Shown here: piece by piece, positions 23,572 to 32,750 of the stretch
Numbering within the stretch: position 1 is the stretch's first letter
Layout of the letters: the number at the start of each line of letters is the position of its first letter
NCBI GenBank assembly: GCA_963816785.1
Contig: CAWFLL010000002.1
Location: 682,001-746,000, forward strand
From: VRUE01 sp963816785
GTDB lineage: Bacteria > Actinomycetota > Thermoleophilia > Solirubrobacterales > 70-9
Length of the DNA stretch: 64,000 nucleotides
Direction: 5' to 3'
Notes under the pieces: generated by a model
Seen by the model: the letters and a program-made list of their open reading frames with translations, nothing else
Database searches by the model: none
What the model was told of the DNA's origin: nothing
Translations under genes and position numbers: made by a program

Positions 23572-25773
23572 CTACTCGGCGTCGACCGGCAGCGGCTCAC
23601 CCTCCGGGTCGGCGCTCAGGAACCGGGGCAGATCCGCCTCGGTGATCAGGACCTGCCTCGGCTTCGAGCCCTCATAGCCGGAGATCACCCCACGCCGCTC
23701 GAGCATGTCGATCAGTCGCCCGGCTCTGGTGTAGCCGACCCGGAGCCGGCGTTGGATCATCGAGACCGAGGCGGTCTCGGTCTGGACCACGAGGCGGATC
23801 GCCTCGTCGAGCAGGTCGTCGCTGTCGGGATCGAGGTCGCCCTCCGCTCCCTCGTCGGGGACCTCCTCGCGCGCCTCGAGCAGCTCGGTCTCGTACTCTG
23901 GCTCCCCCTGCTTTCCCCAGTGGCTGGTGATGCGGGCGATCTCATCCTCGGTCACGAACGCGCCCTGGATCCGCTGCAGCTTCGAGGTCCCGGCGCCGCG
24001 GAACAGCATGTCCCCCTGACCGAGCAGGGCCTCGGCGCCTCCCTGGTCGAGGATCACCCTCGAGTCGGTCTGCGAGGAGACCGCGAAGGCGATCCTCGCC
24101 GGGATGTTGACCTTGATCGTGCCGGTGATGATGTCGGTGGAAGGGCGCTGGGTCGCCAGCACCAGGTGGATGCCGGTGGCCCGGGACTTCTGCGCCAGGC
24201 GGATGATCGAGTCCTCGACCTCGGCCGGGGCGACCATCATCAGGTCCGCGAGCTCATCGATCACGCAGAGGATGTGCGGCAGCGGCGCCTCTCCCCTTCT
24301 TGCCCGGGAGCGGTTCAACTCCCCCAGGTTGCGGCATCGGGCCTCACCCATGATCCCGTAGCGGCTCTCCATCTCGCCGATCAGGTTTGCGAGGACGTTC
24401 GCGGCGAGGCGCGGCGAGGTCACCACCGGGGTCAGCAGGTGGGGGATGTGCTCGTAGTGGTTGAGCTCGACCTGCTTGGGGTCGACGAGGACGAGGCGGA
24501 CGTCGTTGGGCGAGGCCTGCATCAGGATCGAGGAGAGGATCGCGTTGACGCAGCCGGACTTGCCCGAGCCGGTCGTGCCGGCCACCAGCACGTGCGGCAT
24601 CTTCGCCAGATCGGTCCAGACCGGGTTGCCGTCGATGCCCTTCCCGAGCCAGGCGACCAGCGGCGAGGTCTTCTCCGGGCGGCCGGCGTAGATGTCGCCG
24701 AGGCGGACCATGCGGCGACGCGTGTTCGGCACCTCGACCCCGACCGCCTGCTTGCCCGGGATCGGGGCGAGGATGCGGATGTCCGTCGAGGCGAGCGCGT
24801 AGGCGAGGTCGTTCGCGAGCTCGGTCACCTTCTTCACCTTGGTCCCGGGCGCCAGCCGCAGCTCATAGCGGGAGACGTGGGGCCCGCTGACGATGCCGAC
24901 GATCCTCGCCTCGACCCCGAAGTGCCCGAGCGCCTCGACCAGCCTGCGCCCGACCGCCTCGTGGTCGCGGGGGTCCGGGCCCTTGTCGGCGCGGCCCTTC
25001 TCGAGCGCGTTAGGTGGCGGCGGCCGGTAGTCGATCTCCTCCGAGGTGGTGACGCCGCGCTCCTTGCCCATCGGGGTCAGGGATGGGGTGCCTCCGGCCT
25101 CCTCCGGAGAAACCTGATCGTGACCGTCGTCGGCCGAAGGCGAATCATTTGCGCCCATGCCCTCGCCTGCGGCTGCGGGCATATGCGGGTCGACCGCGGG
25201 CCCTTCGCGTCCGGGCATGCCGGGGTGGTGCCCTCTCTGCTCGGCATCTGCGACCTCATCGTCGAAGGTGCCGGCGATCGCGACCGTGGGCTCGAAGTCG
25301 ACGTCCTCGGGGTAGGCGCTCATCACGTCGGTCGGCCCGGCCCGGGTCTCAAGATCACCCGTATGCGGCCCGCGCCGCTCGTCACGGCTCCTGACGACCG
25401 TCTCCGCCACCCCCCGGCCGCCGAGGAAGACTCTGCGCAGGCCGCGGCCCAGCCCGCGGAAGATCGCCGAGATCGAGGTCCCGGTCACGAGCACGACGCC
25501 GACCACGAGCATCAGCACGGTCAGTATCCGGGCCCCGACGTCACCGACCAGGTAGGTGAGCGCCGTTTCGACGCCGTAGCCGACCTTGCCCCCCTCCCAG
25601 CCGAAGAAGAGGACGAAGGCCAGGTAGACCCCGGCGGCGATCAGGAACAGCCCGATCATGTCGAGGTGGCGCTGCTCGAGCGCCTGGGGCAGGCGTGGCC
25701 TCGGCACCCGAGCCAGGCCCTTCGCTTTTGATTTTGGGCGCCGCCTTGCCCCGCGCCGCTTACGCACGAACAT
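23572..25773 (-). CDS. ftsK: DNA translocase FtsK/SpoIIIE with in-frame repeat insert
   Basis: About 733 residues. The N-terminus is basic, then three to four membrane helices (about 38-120: MIGLFLIAAGVYLAFVLFFG). A linker of about 130 residues follows, then the motor: Walker A GTTGSGKSGCVNA, Walker B ILCVIDELADLM, and the C-terminal gamma winged helix (SMIQRRLRVGYTRAGRLIDM) that reads polar DNA sites. It pumps chromosome DNA at division. The linker contains a repeat copy (25091-25224) encoding PGREGPAVD and ADDGHDQVSPEEAGG. I chose the ATG giving MFVRKRRGARR. Confidence 0.93.
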   Translation of the reverse strand: MFVRKRRGARRRPKSKAKGLARVPRPRLPQALEQRHLDMIGLFLIAAGVYLAFVLFFGWEGGKVGYGVETALTYLVGDVGARILTVLMLVVGVVLVTGTSISAIFRGLGRGLRRVFLGGRGVAETVVRSRDERRGPHTGDLETRAGPTDVMSAYPEDVDFEPTVAIAGTFDDEVADAEQRGHHPGMPGREGPAVDPHMPAAAGEGMGANDSPSADDGHDQVSPEEAGGTPSLTPMGKERGVTTSEEIDYRPPPPNALEKGRADKGPDPRDHEAVGRRLVEALGHFGVEARIVGIVSGPHVSRYELRLAPGTKVKKVTELANDLAYALASTDIRILAPIPGKQAVGVEVPNTRRRMVRLGDIYAGRPEKTSPLVAWLGKGIDGNPVWTDLAKMPHVLVAGTTGSGKSGCVNAILSSILMQASPNDVRLVLVDPKQVELNHYEHIPHLLTPVVTSPRLAANVLANLIGEMESRYGIMGEARCRNLGELNRSRARRGEAPLPHILCVIDELADLMMVAPAEVEDSIIRLAQKSRATGIHLVLATQRPSTDIITGTIKVNIPARIAFAVSSQTDSRVILDQGGAEALLGQGDMLFRGAGTSKLQRIQGAFVTEDEIARITSHWGKQGEPEYETELLEAREEVPDEGAEGDLDPDSDDLLDEAIRLVVQTETASVSMIQRRLRVGYTRAGRLIDMLERRGVISGYEGSKPRQVLITEADLPRFLSADPEGEPLPVDAE
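25091..25224 (-). repeat. Palindromic repeat copy inserted in frame in ftsK
   Basis: Plus-strand 25095-25135 matches nusA 41155-41195 at 35 of 41 aligned bases by my count, including TGATCGTGA at the core and CGTCGTCGGCC after it. Both copies also carry CTTCGCGTCCGGG 65-100 bases further on. It encodes a polar, probably disordered linker in FtsK and does not break the frame. Confidence 0.75.
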
Positions 25774-25810
25774 TGCCAACACGCTTCGACGCCGACCTCG
25801 TCTCCCCTGC

Positions 25811-25853
25811 GCGAACGCACTTGCTCCCGCATACCGGGAGGAACTGCGTTCGC
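25811..25853. repeat. Imperfect 43-bp palindrome between divergent ftsK and regulator genes
   Basis: GCGAACGCA (25811-25819) pairs with TGCGTTCGC (25845-25853). Inside these, TT/AA and CTCCCG/CGGGAG also pair. It lies in the divergent intergenic region (25774-25917), so it could be an operator for the two-component system, an ftsK control site, or a repeat copy that lost its core. No promoter can be assigned with confidence. Confidence 0.5.
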
Positions 25854-25917
25854 GCTCGCCTAAATTCGCCCTAAAACCGCGTCGGCAGGTGGATTTGCGG
25901 GGCTAACATCGTTCGCG

Positions 25918-26610
25918 ATGCTTACCGACGGCGCCGAATCGGGCGGCCGCGTGCTCGTGGTCGAGGACGACGAGGACATCGCCGATGTCCTGCGTCGGTC
26001 CCTGCGCAACGAGGGCTATGACGTCCGCACCTCTGCCGATGGCATCGATGCGCTCGACGTAGCCGCCGGCTTCGTCCCCGACCTCGTGGTCCTCGACCTC
26101 GGCCTGCCGCGCCTCGACGGCGTCGAGGTCTGCCGCCGCCTGCGCGCCGACAGCGACGTGCCGATCCTGATGCTGACCGCCCGGACGGAGACCGAGGACC
26201 GGGTCGGCGGCCTCGACAGCGGCGCCGACGACTACCTGGTGAAGCCGTTCGAGCGCAAGGAGCTGCTGGCGCGGATCCGGGCCCTTCTGCGACGCCGACC
26301 GCCGCGCGGCTCCGCTTCCCTCGAGGTCGCGGACCTCACCCTCAACCCGGAGACCCGGGAGGTGCGCCGCGGAGAGCGGGAGATCGAGCTGACCAACCGC
26401 GAGTTCGAGCTGCTGGAGCACCTGATGCGCAACGAGCGCCTCGTCGTCTCACGGGTGCGCCTCCTCGACGAGGTCTGGGGCTATGACCCGACGGCGGCGA
26501 CCAACACGATCGACGTCTTCATCTCCAACCTGCGCCGAAAGCTCGAGGCCGGCGACGAGCCGCGCCTCCTGCACACGAAACGCGGCGCCGGCTACGTCCT
26601 CAAGGCGTAG
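25918..26610 (+). CDS. OmpR-family response regulator
   Basis: 230 residues. The receiver domain has acidic pocket VVEDDEDI, phospho-Asp in LVVLDLGLPR, Thr in MLTARTE and Lys in LVKPFERKE. The DNA-binding winged helix is at about 135-230 (LTNREFELLEHLMRNE, TIDVFISNLRRKLE, TKRGAGYVLKA). It resembles the actinobacterial MprA/TcrA type. It is followed after 3 bases by its sensor kinase. Target genes are not evident; the nearby 43-bp palindrome is a candidate site. Confidence 0.92.
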   Translation: MLTDGAESGGRVLVVEDDEDIADVLRRSLRNEGYDVRTSADGIDALDVAAGFVPDLVVLDLGLPRLDGVEVCRRLRADSDVPILMLTARTETEDRVGGLDSGADDYLVKPFERKELLARIRALLRRRPPRGSASLEVADLTLNPETREVRRGEREIELTNREFELLEHLMRNERLVVSRVRLLDEVWGYDPTAATNTIDVFISNLRRKLEAGDEPRLLHTKRGAGYVLKA

Positions 26611-26613
26611 GCA

Positions 26614-28059
26614 GTGTTCTCCCCGCTCTCACGGCTCCGCCCGCGCAACTGGCCGGTCCGCTGGCGGCTGGCGGGCGTCTCGGCGGGGCTGACCCTGGCG
26701 ATCCTGGTCCTGTTCGGGGCGATCGTCGGCAATCTCGCTGCGCAGCGGATTCGCGACGACTTCAACCGCGAGATGAACCAGGCCGTCGCGACGCTCGCCT
26801 CCCAGATTCAGATCGTCGACACGATCACGAACACGCTGATCGTCCGTGAGCCCGACCTCGGTGATTTCGTCAGCCCAAACGACGCCACGGCGCGGATATT
26901 CGACTCCCGGGGGACCCTGCTCGACGCCAGCCCCGGCGCCGTCGACCTCGGCCCCCCCACCCTCGGCACCCACCAGGTCGGCGACCTGCGGGTCGTCACC
27001 GTGACCCTGAGGAGCGGCCAGACCGGCCGCGTCGCCGGCTATGTCCAGTACGGCCGCAACGAGAGCCACATCGAGACGACGATCAGCCGCCTCTGGCTCT
27101 TCATCGCCGCCGGAGCGCTCGGCGCAACCCTGCTCGCGGCCCTCGCCGGGCTGGCGATCGCCGGTCGCGCGATGCGGCCGATCTCCTCGTTGACGGCGAC
27201 GGCACGAGAGATCGGCGACACCGGAGATCCCTCCCGTCACATGCCGGTTCCGAAGGCCGACGACGAGGTCGGGGAGCTGGCCGGGACCCTCGAGCAGATG
27301 CTCCGCTCGCTCGACGCCGCCCGCTCGGAGCGCGAAGCGGCGATGCGCAAGCAGCGCGAGTTCGTCGCCGACGCCTCGCACGAGCTGCGCACGCCCCTGA
27401 CCAGCATCGTCGCCAACCTCGAGCTGTTGCAGGCCTCGCTGGACGACCCGGGCCGGGATGAGGAGCGGGCGGTGGTCGACTCGGCGCTGCGCTCCTCGAC
27501 CCGGATGAGCCGTCTCGTCGGCGATCTCCTCCTGCTCGCCCGCGCCGATGCCGGCCGGCCCGGCGCCCGCACCAGCTGCGACCTCGCCGAGATCTCCGGC
27601 AACGCCGCCGCCGAGGTGGCGCCGACGGTCGGCGAACGGGAGCTGCGGATCGACAACGACCGGCCGCTCCGGGTCGAGGGCAATCCCGATGAGCTGCACC
27701 GGATGGTGCTGAACCTCCTCGACAACGCCGTCCGCCACACGCCTCCCGGGTCGCGGATCGAGCTGCGGCTGCGGGCCGCGGGCCGCGACGCGGTGGTCGA
27801 GGTCGCCGATGACGGGCCCGGAATCCCCCCGCAGCTGCGCGATGGGGTCTTCGACCGCTTCGTGCGCGGCGACGGGCCCGCTGACACCGCGCTCGGCGGC
27901 GGCAGCGGCCTCGGCCTGGCGATCGTGCGCGCGGTCGCCACCTCACACGGCGGCACCGCGGAGGTCACCGACTCCGACTCGGGGGGAGCCCTGTTCAGGG
28001 TCCGGATCCCCCTCAGCAAGACTGAGCGGGGAATTACCGCCGCTTTAGACCGGCTTTAG
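26614..28059 (+). CDS. Sensor histidine kinase
   Basis: 481 residues, GTG start. Membrane helices at about 18-42 (LAGVSAGLTLAILVLFGAIV) and 158-180 flank an extracytoplasmic sensor region of about 115 residues. A HAMP domain follows, then HisKA with VADASHELRTPLTSI (phospho-His) and HATPase with NLLDNAVRHTPPG (N box), VADDGPGIPP (G1) and GGGSGLGLAIV (G2). It pairs with the upstream OmpR-type regulator. The signal is unknown. Confidence 0.92.
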   Translation: MFSPLSRLRPRNWPVRWRLAGVSAGLTLAILVLFGAIVGNLAAQRIRDDFNREMNQAVATLASQIQIVDTITNTLIVREPDLGDFVSPNDATARIFDSRGTLLDASPGAVDLGPPTLGTHQVGDLRVVTVTLRSGQTGRVAGYVQYGRNESHIETTISRLWLFIAAGALGATLLAALAGLAIAGRAMRPISSLTATAREIGDTGDPSRHMPVPKADDEVGELAGTLEQMLRSLDAARSEREAAMRKQREFVADASHELRTPLTSIVANLELLQASLDDPGRDEERAVVDSALRSSTRMSRLVGDLLLLARADAGRPGARTSCDLAEISGNAAAEVAPTVGERELRIDNDRPLRVEGNPDELHRMVLNLLDNAVRHTPPGSRIELRLRAAGRDAVVEVADDGPGIPPQLRDGVFDRFVRGDGPADTALGGGSGLGLAIVRAVATSHGGTAEVTDSDSGGALFRVRIPLSKTERGITAALDRL

Positions 28060-28095
28060 CGCCGCCGCCTAGGTTCTTCCCTGGACGAGACACAC

Positions 28096-28135
28096 ACGGG
28101 CCCGCCTGGCCTCCCCAACGTCCCGGCGGGCCCGT
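28096..28135. terminator. Bidirectional terminator-like hairpin
   Basis: ACGGGCCCGCC (28096-28106) and GGCGGGCCCGT (28125-28135) form a perfect 11-bp stem with an 18-base loop. It lies between the convergent ends of the histidine kinase and RNase J genes. There is no T-run on either side. Confidence 0.65.
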
Positions 28136-29796
28136 CAAACCTCGACGATCACCGGCAGGATCATCGGCCGCACCCGCAGCTTCTCGTAGACGAGCTTGGC
28201 GATCGAGTCGTGGAGGTCCTCCTGGACCAGGTGGACCTCGCGGGTGCCGGCGGAGGCCGCGTCCTCGAGCGAGTCCTCGACCACGTCTTTCAGCTCCTCG
28301 ACGAGGCTGTCTTCGTTCTCGAGGAAGGCGACTCCGCGGAGGATCACCTCGGGGTCGGCGACGACGCTGCCGTCGTCGGAGGAGATGGTCGCGACGACGA
28401 TGAAGATCCCGTCGTCGGAGATCTCGCGACGGTCGCGCAGCGCGACGTCGTCCGGCTCGCCGACGTTGACGCCATCGACGTAGACGACCCCGGCATGGAC
28501 ATCCTCGCCGAACCGGGCGCCGCTCTCGTCGATCTCCAGTGGCAGCCCGTTGCGGCCCTGGAAGACGTTCTCGGGGTCGATCCCGACAGCGTGGGCGAGG
28601 TCTGCATGCAGGCGAAGGCGCTGGTGGTCGCCATGGATCGGCAGCACGTAACGCGGCTTGGTCAGGTTGAGCATCAGCTTCAGCTCCTCCTGCCAGCCGT
28701 GGCCGGAGGCGTGGATCGGCGCGTCTTTGGCAGTTACCACCGATGCGCCGATCTCGTGGATGCGGTCGATCGTTTCGTTGACGGCGCGCTCGTTGCCGGG
28801 CACCGGGGTCGCCGAGAACACCACGGTGTCGCCGCGGTGCAGCTCGACGTCGCGATGGTCGTTGTTCGCCATCCGGCGCAGCGCCGAGAGCGGCTCCCCC
28901 TGGCTCCCGGTCGAGATGACGATCACCCTCTCGTCGGGGAAGTCTTCGATCTCGGGCGGCTGGATGAACAAGCCCGACGGCGCCTCGGCGATGCCGAGGT
29001 TGGAGGCGATGTTGAAGTTCTTGCGCATCGAGCGCCCGACCAGGGCGACCCGTCTGTCGAGCTTGACCGCGGCGTCGATCGCCTGCTGGACGCGATGGAT
29101 GTTGGAGGCAAAGGAGGTGACGATGATGCGGCCCTCGCAGGCCGCGAACGTCTCCAGCAGAGCCGGGCCGACGCTCGACTCCGATGGGGCGATCCCCGGC
29201 CGGTCGGCGTTGGTCGAGTCGCCGCAGAGCAGCAGCAGGCCGTCGCGCCCCAGTTCGGCGAGCCGTGAGATGTCGGCGGGACGGCCGTCGACGGGGGTCT
29301 GGTCGAACTTATAGTCACCGGTCAGCAGCACCGATCCCAACTCGGTGCTGAGGAAGACGCCGCGCGCGTCGGGGATCGAGTGGGACAGGTGGACCAGCTC
29401 CATCTCGAACGGGCCCAGCTTCACCACCTCTCCCGCCGGCAGGTCCTGGAGCGGCGCGTCGCTGAGCTTGTGCTCGTCGAGCTTGGAGCGGACCATCGCG
29501 ATCGTCAGCTGGCCCCCATATATGACCGGTGGCTGACCGATCTCGCGCAGCACGTAGGGCAGTGCCCCGACGTGGTCCTCGTGCCCGTGGGTGAGGACGA
29601 TCGCCTCGATGTCCTCGGCGCGGTCGCGGAGGAAGGAGAAGTCGGGCAGGACGAGGTCGATGCCCAGCATCTCCGGTGTCGGGAACATCAATCCGGTGTC
29701 GACGACGACGATCCGCCGTTCGTACTCGACGACGGTCATGTTCTTGCCGATCTCGCCCAGTCCGCCGAGCGGCAGCACGCGCAGGGTCTTGCTCAT
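28135..29796 (-). CDS. rnj: Ribonuclease J
   Basis: 553 residues. Beta-CASP metallo-beta-lactamase: HGHEDHVGALPYVL metal motif, SHSIPDARG, LTGDYKFDQTPV, and beta-CASP parts VTSFASNIHRVQQAI, STGSQGEPLSAL and SGHGWQEEL. It combines 5'-3' exonuclease and endonuclease activity in rRNA maturation and mRNA decay. It sits just downstream of dapA on the same strand, as in other actinobacteria. Its stop lies at the end of the terminator-like hairpin. Confidence 0.95.
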   Translation of the reverse strand: MSKTLRVLPLGGLGEIGKNMTVVEYERRIVVVDTGLMFPTPEMLGIDLVLPDFSFLRDRAEDIEAIVLTHGHEDHVGALPYVLREIGQPPVIYGGQLTIAMVRSKLDEHKLSDAPLQDLPAGEVVKLGPFEMELVHLSHSIPDARGVFLSTELGSVLLTGDYKFDQTPVDGRPADISRLAELGRDGLLLLCGDSTNADRPGIAPSESSVGPALLETFAACEGRIIVTSFASNIHRVQQAIDAAVKLDRRVALVGRSMRKNFNIASNLGIAEAPSGLFIQPPEIEDFPDERVIVISTGSQGEPLSALRRMANNDHRDVELHRGDTVVFSATPVPGNERAVNETIDRIHEIGASVVTAKDAPIHASGHGWQEELKLMLNLTKPRYVLPIHGDHQRLRLHADLAHAVGIDPENVFQGRNGLPLEIDESGARFGEDVHAGVVYVDGVNVGEPDDVALRDRREISDDGIFIVVATISSDDGSVVADPEVILRGVAFLENEDSLVEELKDVVEDSLEDAASAGTREVHLVQEDLHDSIAKLVYEKLRVRPMILPVIVEV

Positions 29797-29799
29797 CGT

Positions 29800-30675
29800 C
29801 TAGGTGGCCACCGGCACGCCGACTCGGTCGAGCGCGGCCCTGATGGCGTCGCGCTGACCCTCGTCGGCGGGGACCAGCGGCAGGCGCAGGGCGTCGGAGG
29901 GGATCAGGCCGGCCATCTCCAGCGCCGCCTTGACCGGAATCGGGTTGGTCGTCACCGCCAGAGCCTCGTACAGCGGCCGCAGCCCTTCGTCGATCTCCCG
30001 CGCCCGCTCGAGGTCGCCCGCCTGGGCCGCGTCCCAGATTTCCCGCATCTGCGGCCCGACAAGGTGCGACGCGACGAGGATCCCCCCCGCCCCGCCGATC
30101 TCGAGCGTCGACAGGAACGCGTCGTCGTTGCCGGCCAGCACCGCGAGGCCGTCGATCAGCTGCAGCTCGTCGTTGTTGGCCTGCTTCAGGCCGACCACGC
30201 CGTCGATCGCCGCCACCTCCCTCAGCAGCGGCGGGGGCATGTTGACCACCACCCGCGATGGGATGTTGTAGGCGATGATCGGCAGCCCGGGTACCGCGGC
30301 GGCGATCGCCTCGTAGTGGGCGAGGATCCCGGCCGGGTTCGGCTTGTTGTAGTAGGGCGTGACCACCAGCGCCGCCTCGGCTCCGGCCTCCGCGGCGGCC
30401 TTGGTCAGCTCGATCGAGTGGCGGGTGTCATTGGTGCCGGTGCCGCAGACGATCGTCGCCCGGTCGCCGACCTCATCGACGACGGCGCGCAGCAGCGAGA
30501 TGTGCTCGGTGTCATCGAGCGTCGCCGCCTCACCGGTCGATCCGGCGACGACCAGGCCGTGTGAGCCGTGCTCGACCAGGTGCGTTGCCAGCCGCCGCGC
30601 CGCCGACTCGTCGACCGCGCCGCCCTCCTCGAAGGGGGTGGCCATCGCCGTGATCACGCCTTCAAGTTGGGCCAT
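29800..30675 (-). CDS. dapA: 4-hydroxy-tetrahydrodipicolinate synthase
   Basis: 291 residues, class I aldolase fold. GLVVAGSTGEAATLD, VVTPYYNKPNPAGI (Tyr), IIAYNIPSRVVVNM (Arg), and the Schiff-base Lys in GVVGLKQANND. It condenses pyruvate with aspartate semialdehyde at the entry to lysine/DAP synthesis. It is 15 bases downstream of dapB and 3 upstream of rnj. Confidence 0.95.
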   Translation of the reverse strand: MAQLEGVITAMATPFEEGGAVDESAARRLATHLVEHGSHGLVVAGSTGEAATLDDTEHISLLRAVVDEVGDRATIVCGTGTNDTRHSIELTKAAAEAGAEAALVVTPYYNKPNPAGILAHYEAIAAAVPGLPIIAYNIPSRVVVNMPPPLLREVAAIDGVVGLKQANNDELQLIDGLAVLAGNDDAFLSTLEIGGAGGILVASHLVGPQMREIWDAAQAGDLERAREIDEGLRPLYEALAVTTNPIPVKAALEMAGLIPSDALRLPLVPADEGQRDAIRAALDRVGVPVAT

Positions 30676-30690
30676 CGGGGTCAGCCTAGC

Positions 30691-31356
30691 TCAGAGCAGG
30701 TTCTCGAGCCCGACCGTGAAGCGGTCGGGCAGCTCCCCCACCCTGCGCACGGCGAGGAGGACGCCTGGCATGAAGGAGCTGCGGTCGATCGAGTCATGGC
30801 GGATCGAGAGGGTCTGGCCCTCGCCGCCGAAGATCACCTCCTGGTGGGCGACCAGGCCGGGGAGGCGCACCGAGTGAATCGGTTGGTGGACGTTGCCGCC
30901 CGCGCCGTCGATCAGCTCGGCGGTGCGCTTCGCGGTTCCCGAGGGGGCGTCGAGCTTGCGGTCGTGGTGGAGCTCGACGATCTCGCACTCCGGCATGTGT
31001 TTCGCGACCAGCTGGGCCGCCTCCATCAGCAGCACCGCGCCGATCGCGAAGTTGGCGGCGACGAAGCAGTTGGCGCTCCCGGCCTCCGCCGCCTCGCGCA
31101 GCGTCTCGAGGTCAAAGCCGGTCGTCCCGATCACGGCGTGGACCCCCGCCTTCAGGCAGGCGCGCGCGTTCTCGAGCGCGGTGTCGGGGGTGCTGAAGTC
31201 GACGAGGACGTCGGCGTCGCCGAGCACCTCCGACAGCTCGACGCCCAGGCTCGGGTCGGCCCTCCCGGTCAGCTCCATGTCCTCGGCCCCCTCGACGGCC
31301 TCGCAGACGGTGGCCCCCATCCGCCCCGCGGCGCCCGAGACCACGACCCTGATCAT
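30691..31356 (-). CDS. dapB: 4-hydroxy-tetrahydrodipicolinate reductase
   Basis: 221 residues. Dinucleotide motif VVVSGAAGRMGATV, VDFSTPD, IGTTGFD, catalytic ELHHDRKLDAPSGTA (His and Lys). It reduces the dapA product with NAD(P)H to tetrahydrodipicolinate, which DapL can use directly. The ATG overlaps by ATGA the stop of a 20-codon reading frame encoded by the palindromic repeat just upstream, which in turn overlaps the M16 peptidase stop. Confidence 0.95.
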   Translation of the reverse strand: MIRVVVSGAAGRMGATVCEAVEGAEDMELTGRADPSLGVELSEVLGDADVLVDFSTPDTALENARACLKAGVHAVIGTTGFDLETLREAAEAGSANCFVAANFAIGAVLLMEAAQLVAKHMPECEIVELHHDRKLDAPSGTAKRTAELIDGAGGNVHQPIHSVRLPGLVAHQEVIFGGEGQTLSIRHDSIDRSSFMPGVLLAVRRVGELPDRFTVGLENLL

Positions 31357-31439
31357 GCCCCGCCACCCCCGGACGCGGGAGCGGATGCCTGTCCATATCT
31401 GACTTCTTCAGGCATCCGCGGGAGCAGAGGAGGTGGCGG
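31353..31439 (-). repeat. Two-stem palindromic repeat, copy B, encoding a coupled micro-ORF (M16/dapB junction)
   Basis: Outer stem CCGCCACC (31360-31367) / GGTGGCGG (31432-31439); inner 11-bp stem GCGGATGCCTG (31381-31391) / CAGGCATCCGC (31409-31419); loop TCCATATCTGACTTCTT. On the minus strand the upstream half encodes the last residues of the M16 peptidase (SATSSAPADA, stop). The ATG at 31415 opens a 20-codon frame (MPEEVRYGQASAPAS...) whose TGA at 31353 overlaps the dapB ATG. Confidence 0.85.
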
Positions 31440-32745
31440 AAGTGAGGCTCTCGCTGACCGGGGCCAGCGCCTTGCGGAAGCAGTCCTCGTCTTCGCCGAC
31501 GCAGGCTGCCGAGAGTCGCTCGGCGCCGTAGAGCTCATCGGCGAGCTCGGTCAGGTTCTCGACCGTGACGGCGTCGACCTTGGCCAGCATCTCGTCGAGG
31601 CTGTCGATCGGCAGGCCGAACAGGGTCGAGCGTGAGATCCGCGCCATCCGCGCCGCTGTCGACTCCGAGGACAGCACGAGGCGGCCCTTGACGCTCTCCT
31701 TGCCGCGTGCCAGCTCCTCGGTGGAGACCGGCTCGGACCGAAGGCGCGCCAGCTCGGCGCCGATCACGGCGCACGCCTCCTCGACGTTGTCGGCGCGGGT
31801 GCCGACGTAGGTGGCGACGAGGCCGGAGTCGGTGTACTGCTCGTTGTAGGAGCCGACCGCGTAGGCGAGGCCGCGCTTCTCGCGCACCTCGCGGAAGAGC
31901 CGCGAGGAGGTCGAGCCGCCAAAGATCGCGTCGAGCACGGCGAGCCCGTAACGCCGGTCATCGTCGCGGACGATTCCCGGCGCCCCGAAGCAGATGTGGT
32001 ACTGCTCGGTGTCCTTGGGGTAGTAGCGGAACCGCGCCGAGTCCTCGACCGCGGCTTCGCCATTTGGGCTCGAGCCCCCACCCTCGGGGGGCGAGACGAT
32101 TCTCTCGGCGAGCTCGACGATCCGCTCATGCTCGAGGTGGCCGGCGGCTCCGACGACCAGGTTCGGCCCGGTGTAGTGCTGCCGGTGGTAGGCGTCGATG
32201 TCGGGCACCGGGATCGAGGCGATCACCTCGGCCTTGCCGAGGACGCGCCTCCCAAGCGGATGCTCGCCGAATACCGCGTCGGCGAGGATGTCGTGGACGC
32301 GATCCTGGGGCTCGTCCTCGTACATCGCGATCTCCTCCAGCACGACGTCGCGCTCGGAGTCGATGTCCGGGTAGGTCGGCGCGAGCAGCATTTCGGAAAG
32401 CAGCTCGAACACCTCCTCGGTGTGCTCGTCGAGGAAGCGGGCGTGCAGGTGGGTGGTCTCCTTGCCCGTCGCCGCGTTGACCGAGGCGCCGAGCCCGTCG
32501 AATCGCTCCGAGATCTCGATCGCCGAGAACCGCTCGGTTCCCTTGAACAGCAGATGCTCGAGGAAGTGCGAGACCCCCGCCTGGGCGATGGTCTCGTTTC
32601 GGGAGCCGGTGCGGACCCAGAGCCCGAGCGCCACGGAGCGGACCGAGGGGACCTCCTCGGTCACGACCCGGACGCCCGACTCGAGGTGTGAGCACTGCGC
32701 CGCAGTCACGATCTGATTTTTCTGGGGCGGCGCAGCGCGCAGCAC
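31408..32745 (-). CDS. M16-family zinc peptidase, flanked and extended by repeat copies at both ends
   Basis: 445 residues, one M16 unit pair. Zinc motif HFLEHLLFKGT (HxxEH) with the distal Glu in VVLEEIAMYEDEP, and the substrate-binding R/Y motif near REVREKRGLAYAVGSYN. It is the actinobacterial/bacillary processing-protease-like peptidase often found after pnp. The GTG at 32745 adds LRAAPPQKNQIV, encoded by a palindrome; a second GTG at 32709 gives VTAAQCSHLESG. The C-terminus TSATSSAPADA is encoded by another repeat copy. The residues SPPEGGGSSPNGEAAVED near 230 are a low-complexity insert. Confidence 0.88.
   Translation of the reverse strand: MLRAAPPQKNQIVTAAQCSHLESGVRVVTEEVPSVRSVALGLWVRTGSRNETIAQAGVSHFLEHLLFKGTERFSAIEISERFDGLGASVNAATGKETTHLHARFLDEHTEEVFELLSEMLLAPTYPDIDSERDVVLEEIAMYEDEPQDRVHDILADAVFGEHPLGRRVLGKAEVIASIPVPDIDAYHRQHYTGPNLVVGAAGHLEHERIVELAERIVSPPEGGGSSPNGEAAVEDSARFRYYPKDTEQYHICFGAPGIVRDDDRRYGLAVLDAIFGGSTSSRLFREVREKRGLAYAVGSYNEQYTDSGLVATYVGTRADNVEEACAVIGAELARLRSEPVSTEELARGKESVKGRLVLSSESTAARMARISRSTLFGLPIDSLDEMLAKVDAVTVENLTELADELYGAERLSAACVGEDEDCFRKALAPVSESLTSATSSAPADA
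32695..32735 (-). repeat. Palindromic repeat copy at the M16 peptidase start
   Basis: CTGCGCCGC (32695-32703) pairs perfectly with GCGGCGCAG (32727-32735). The 23-base loop contains AGTCACGATCTGATTTTTC, the shared core. Read on the minus strand it provides in-frame codons around the two possible GTG starts of the M16 peptidase. Confidence 0.8.
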
Positions 32746-32750
32746 ATTCT

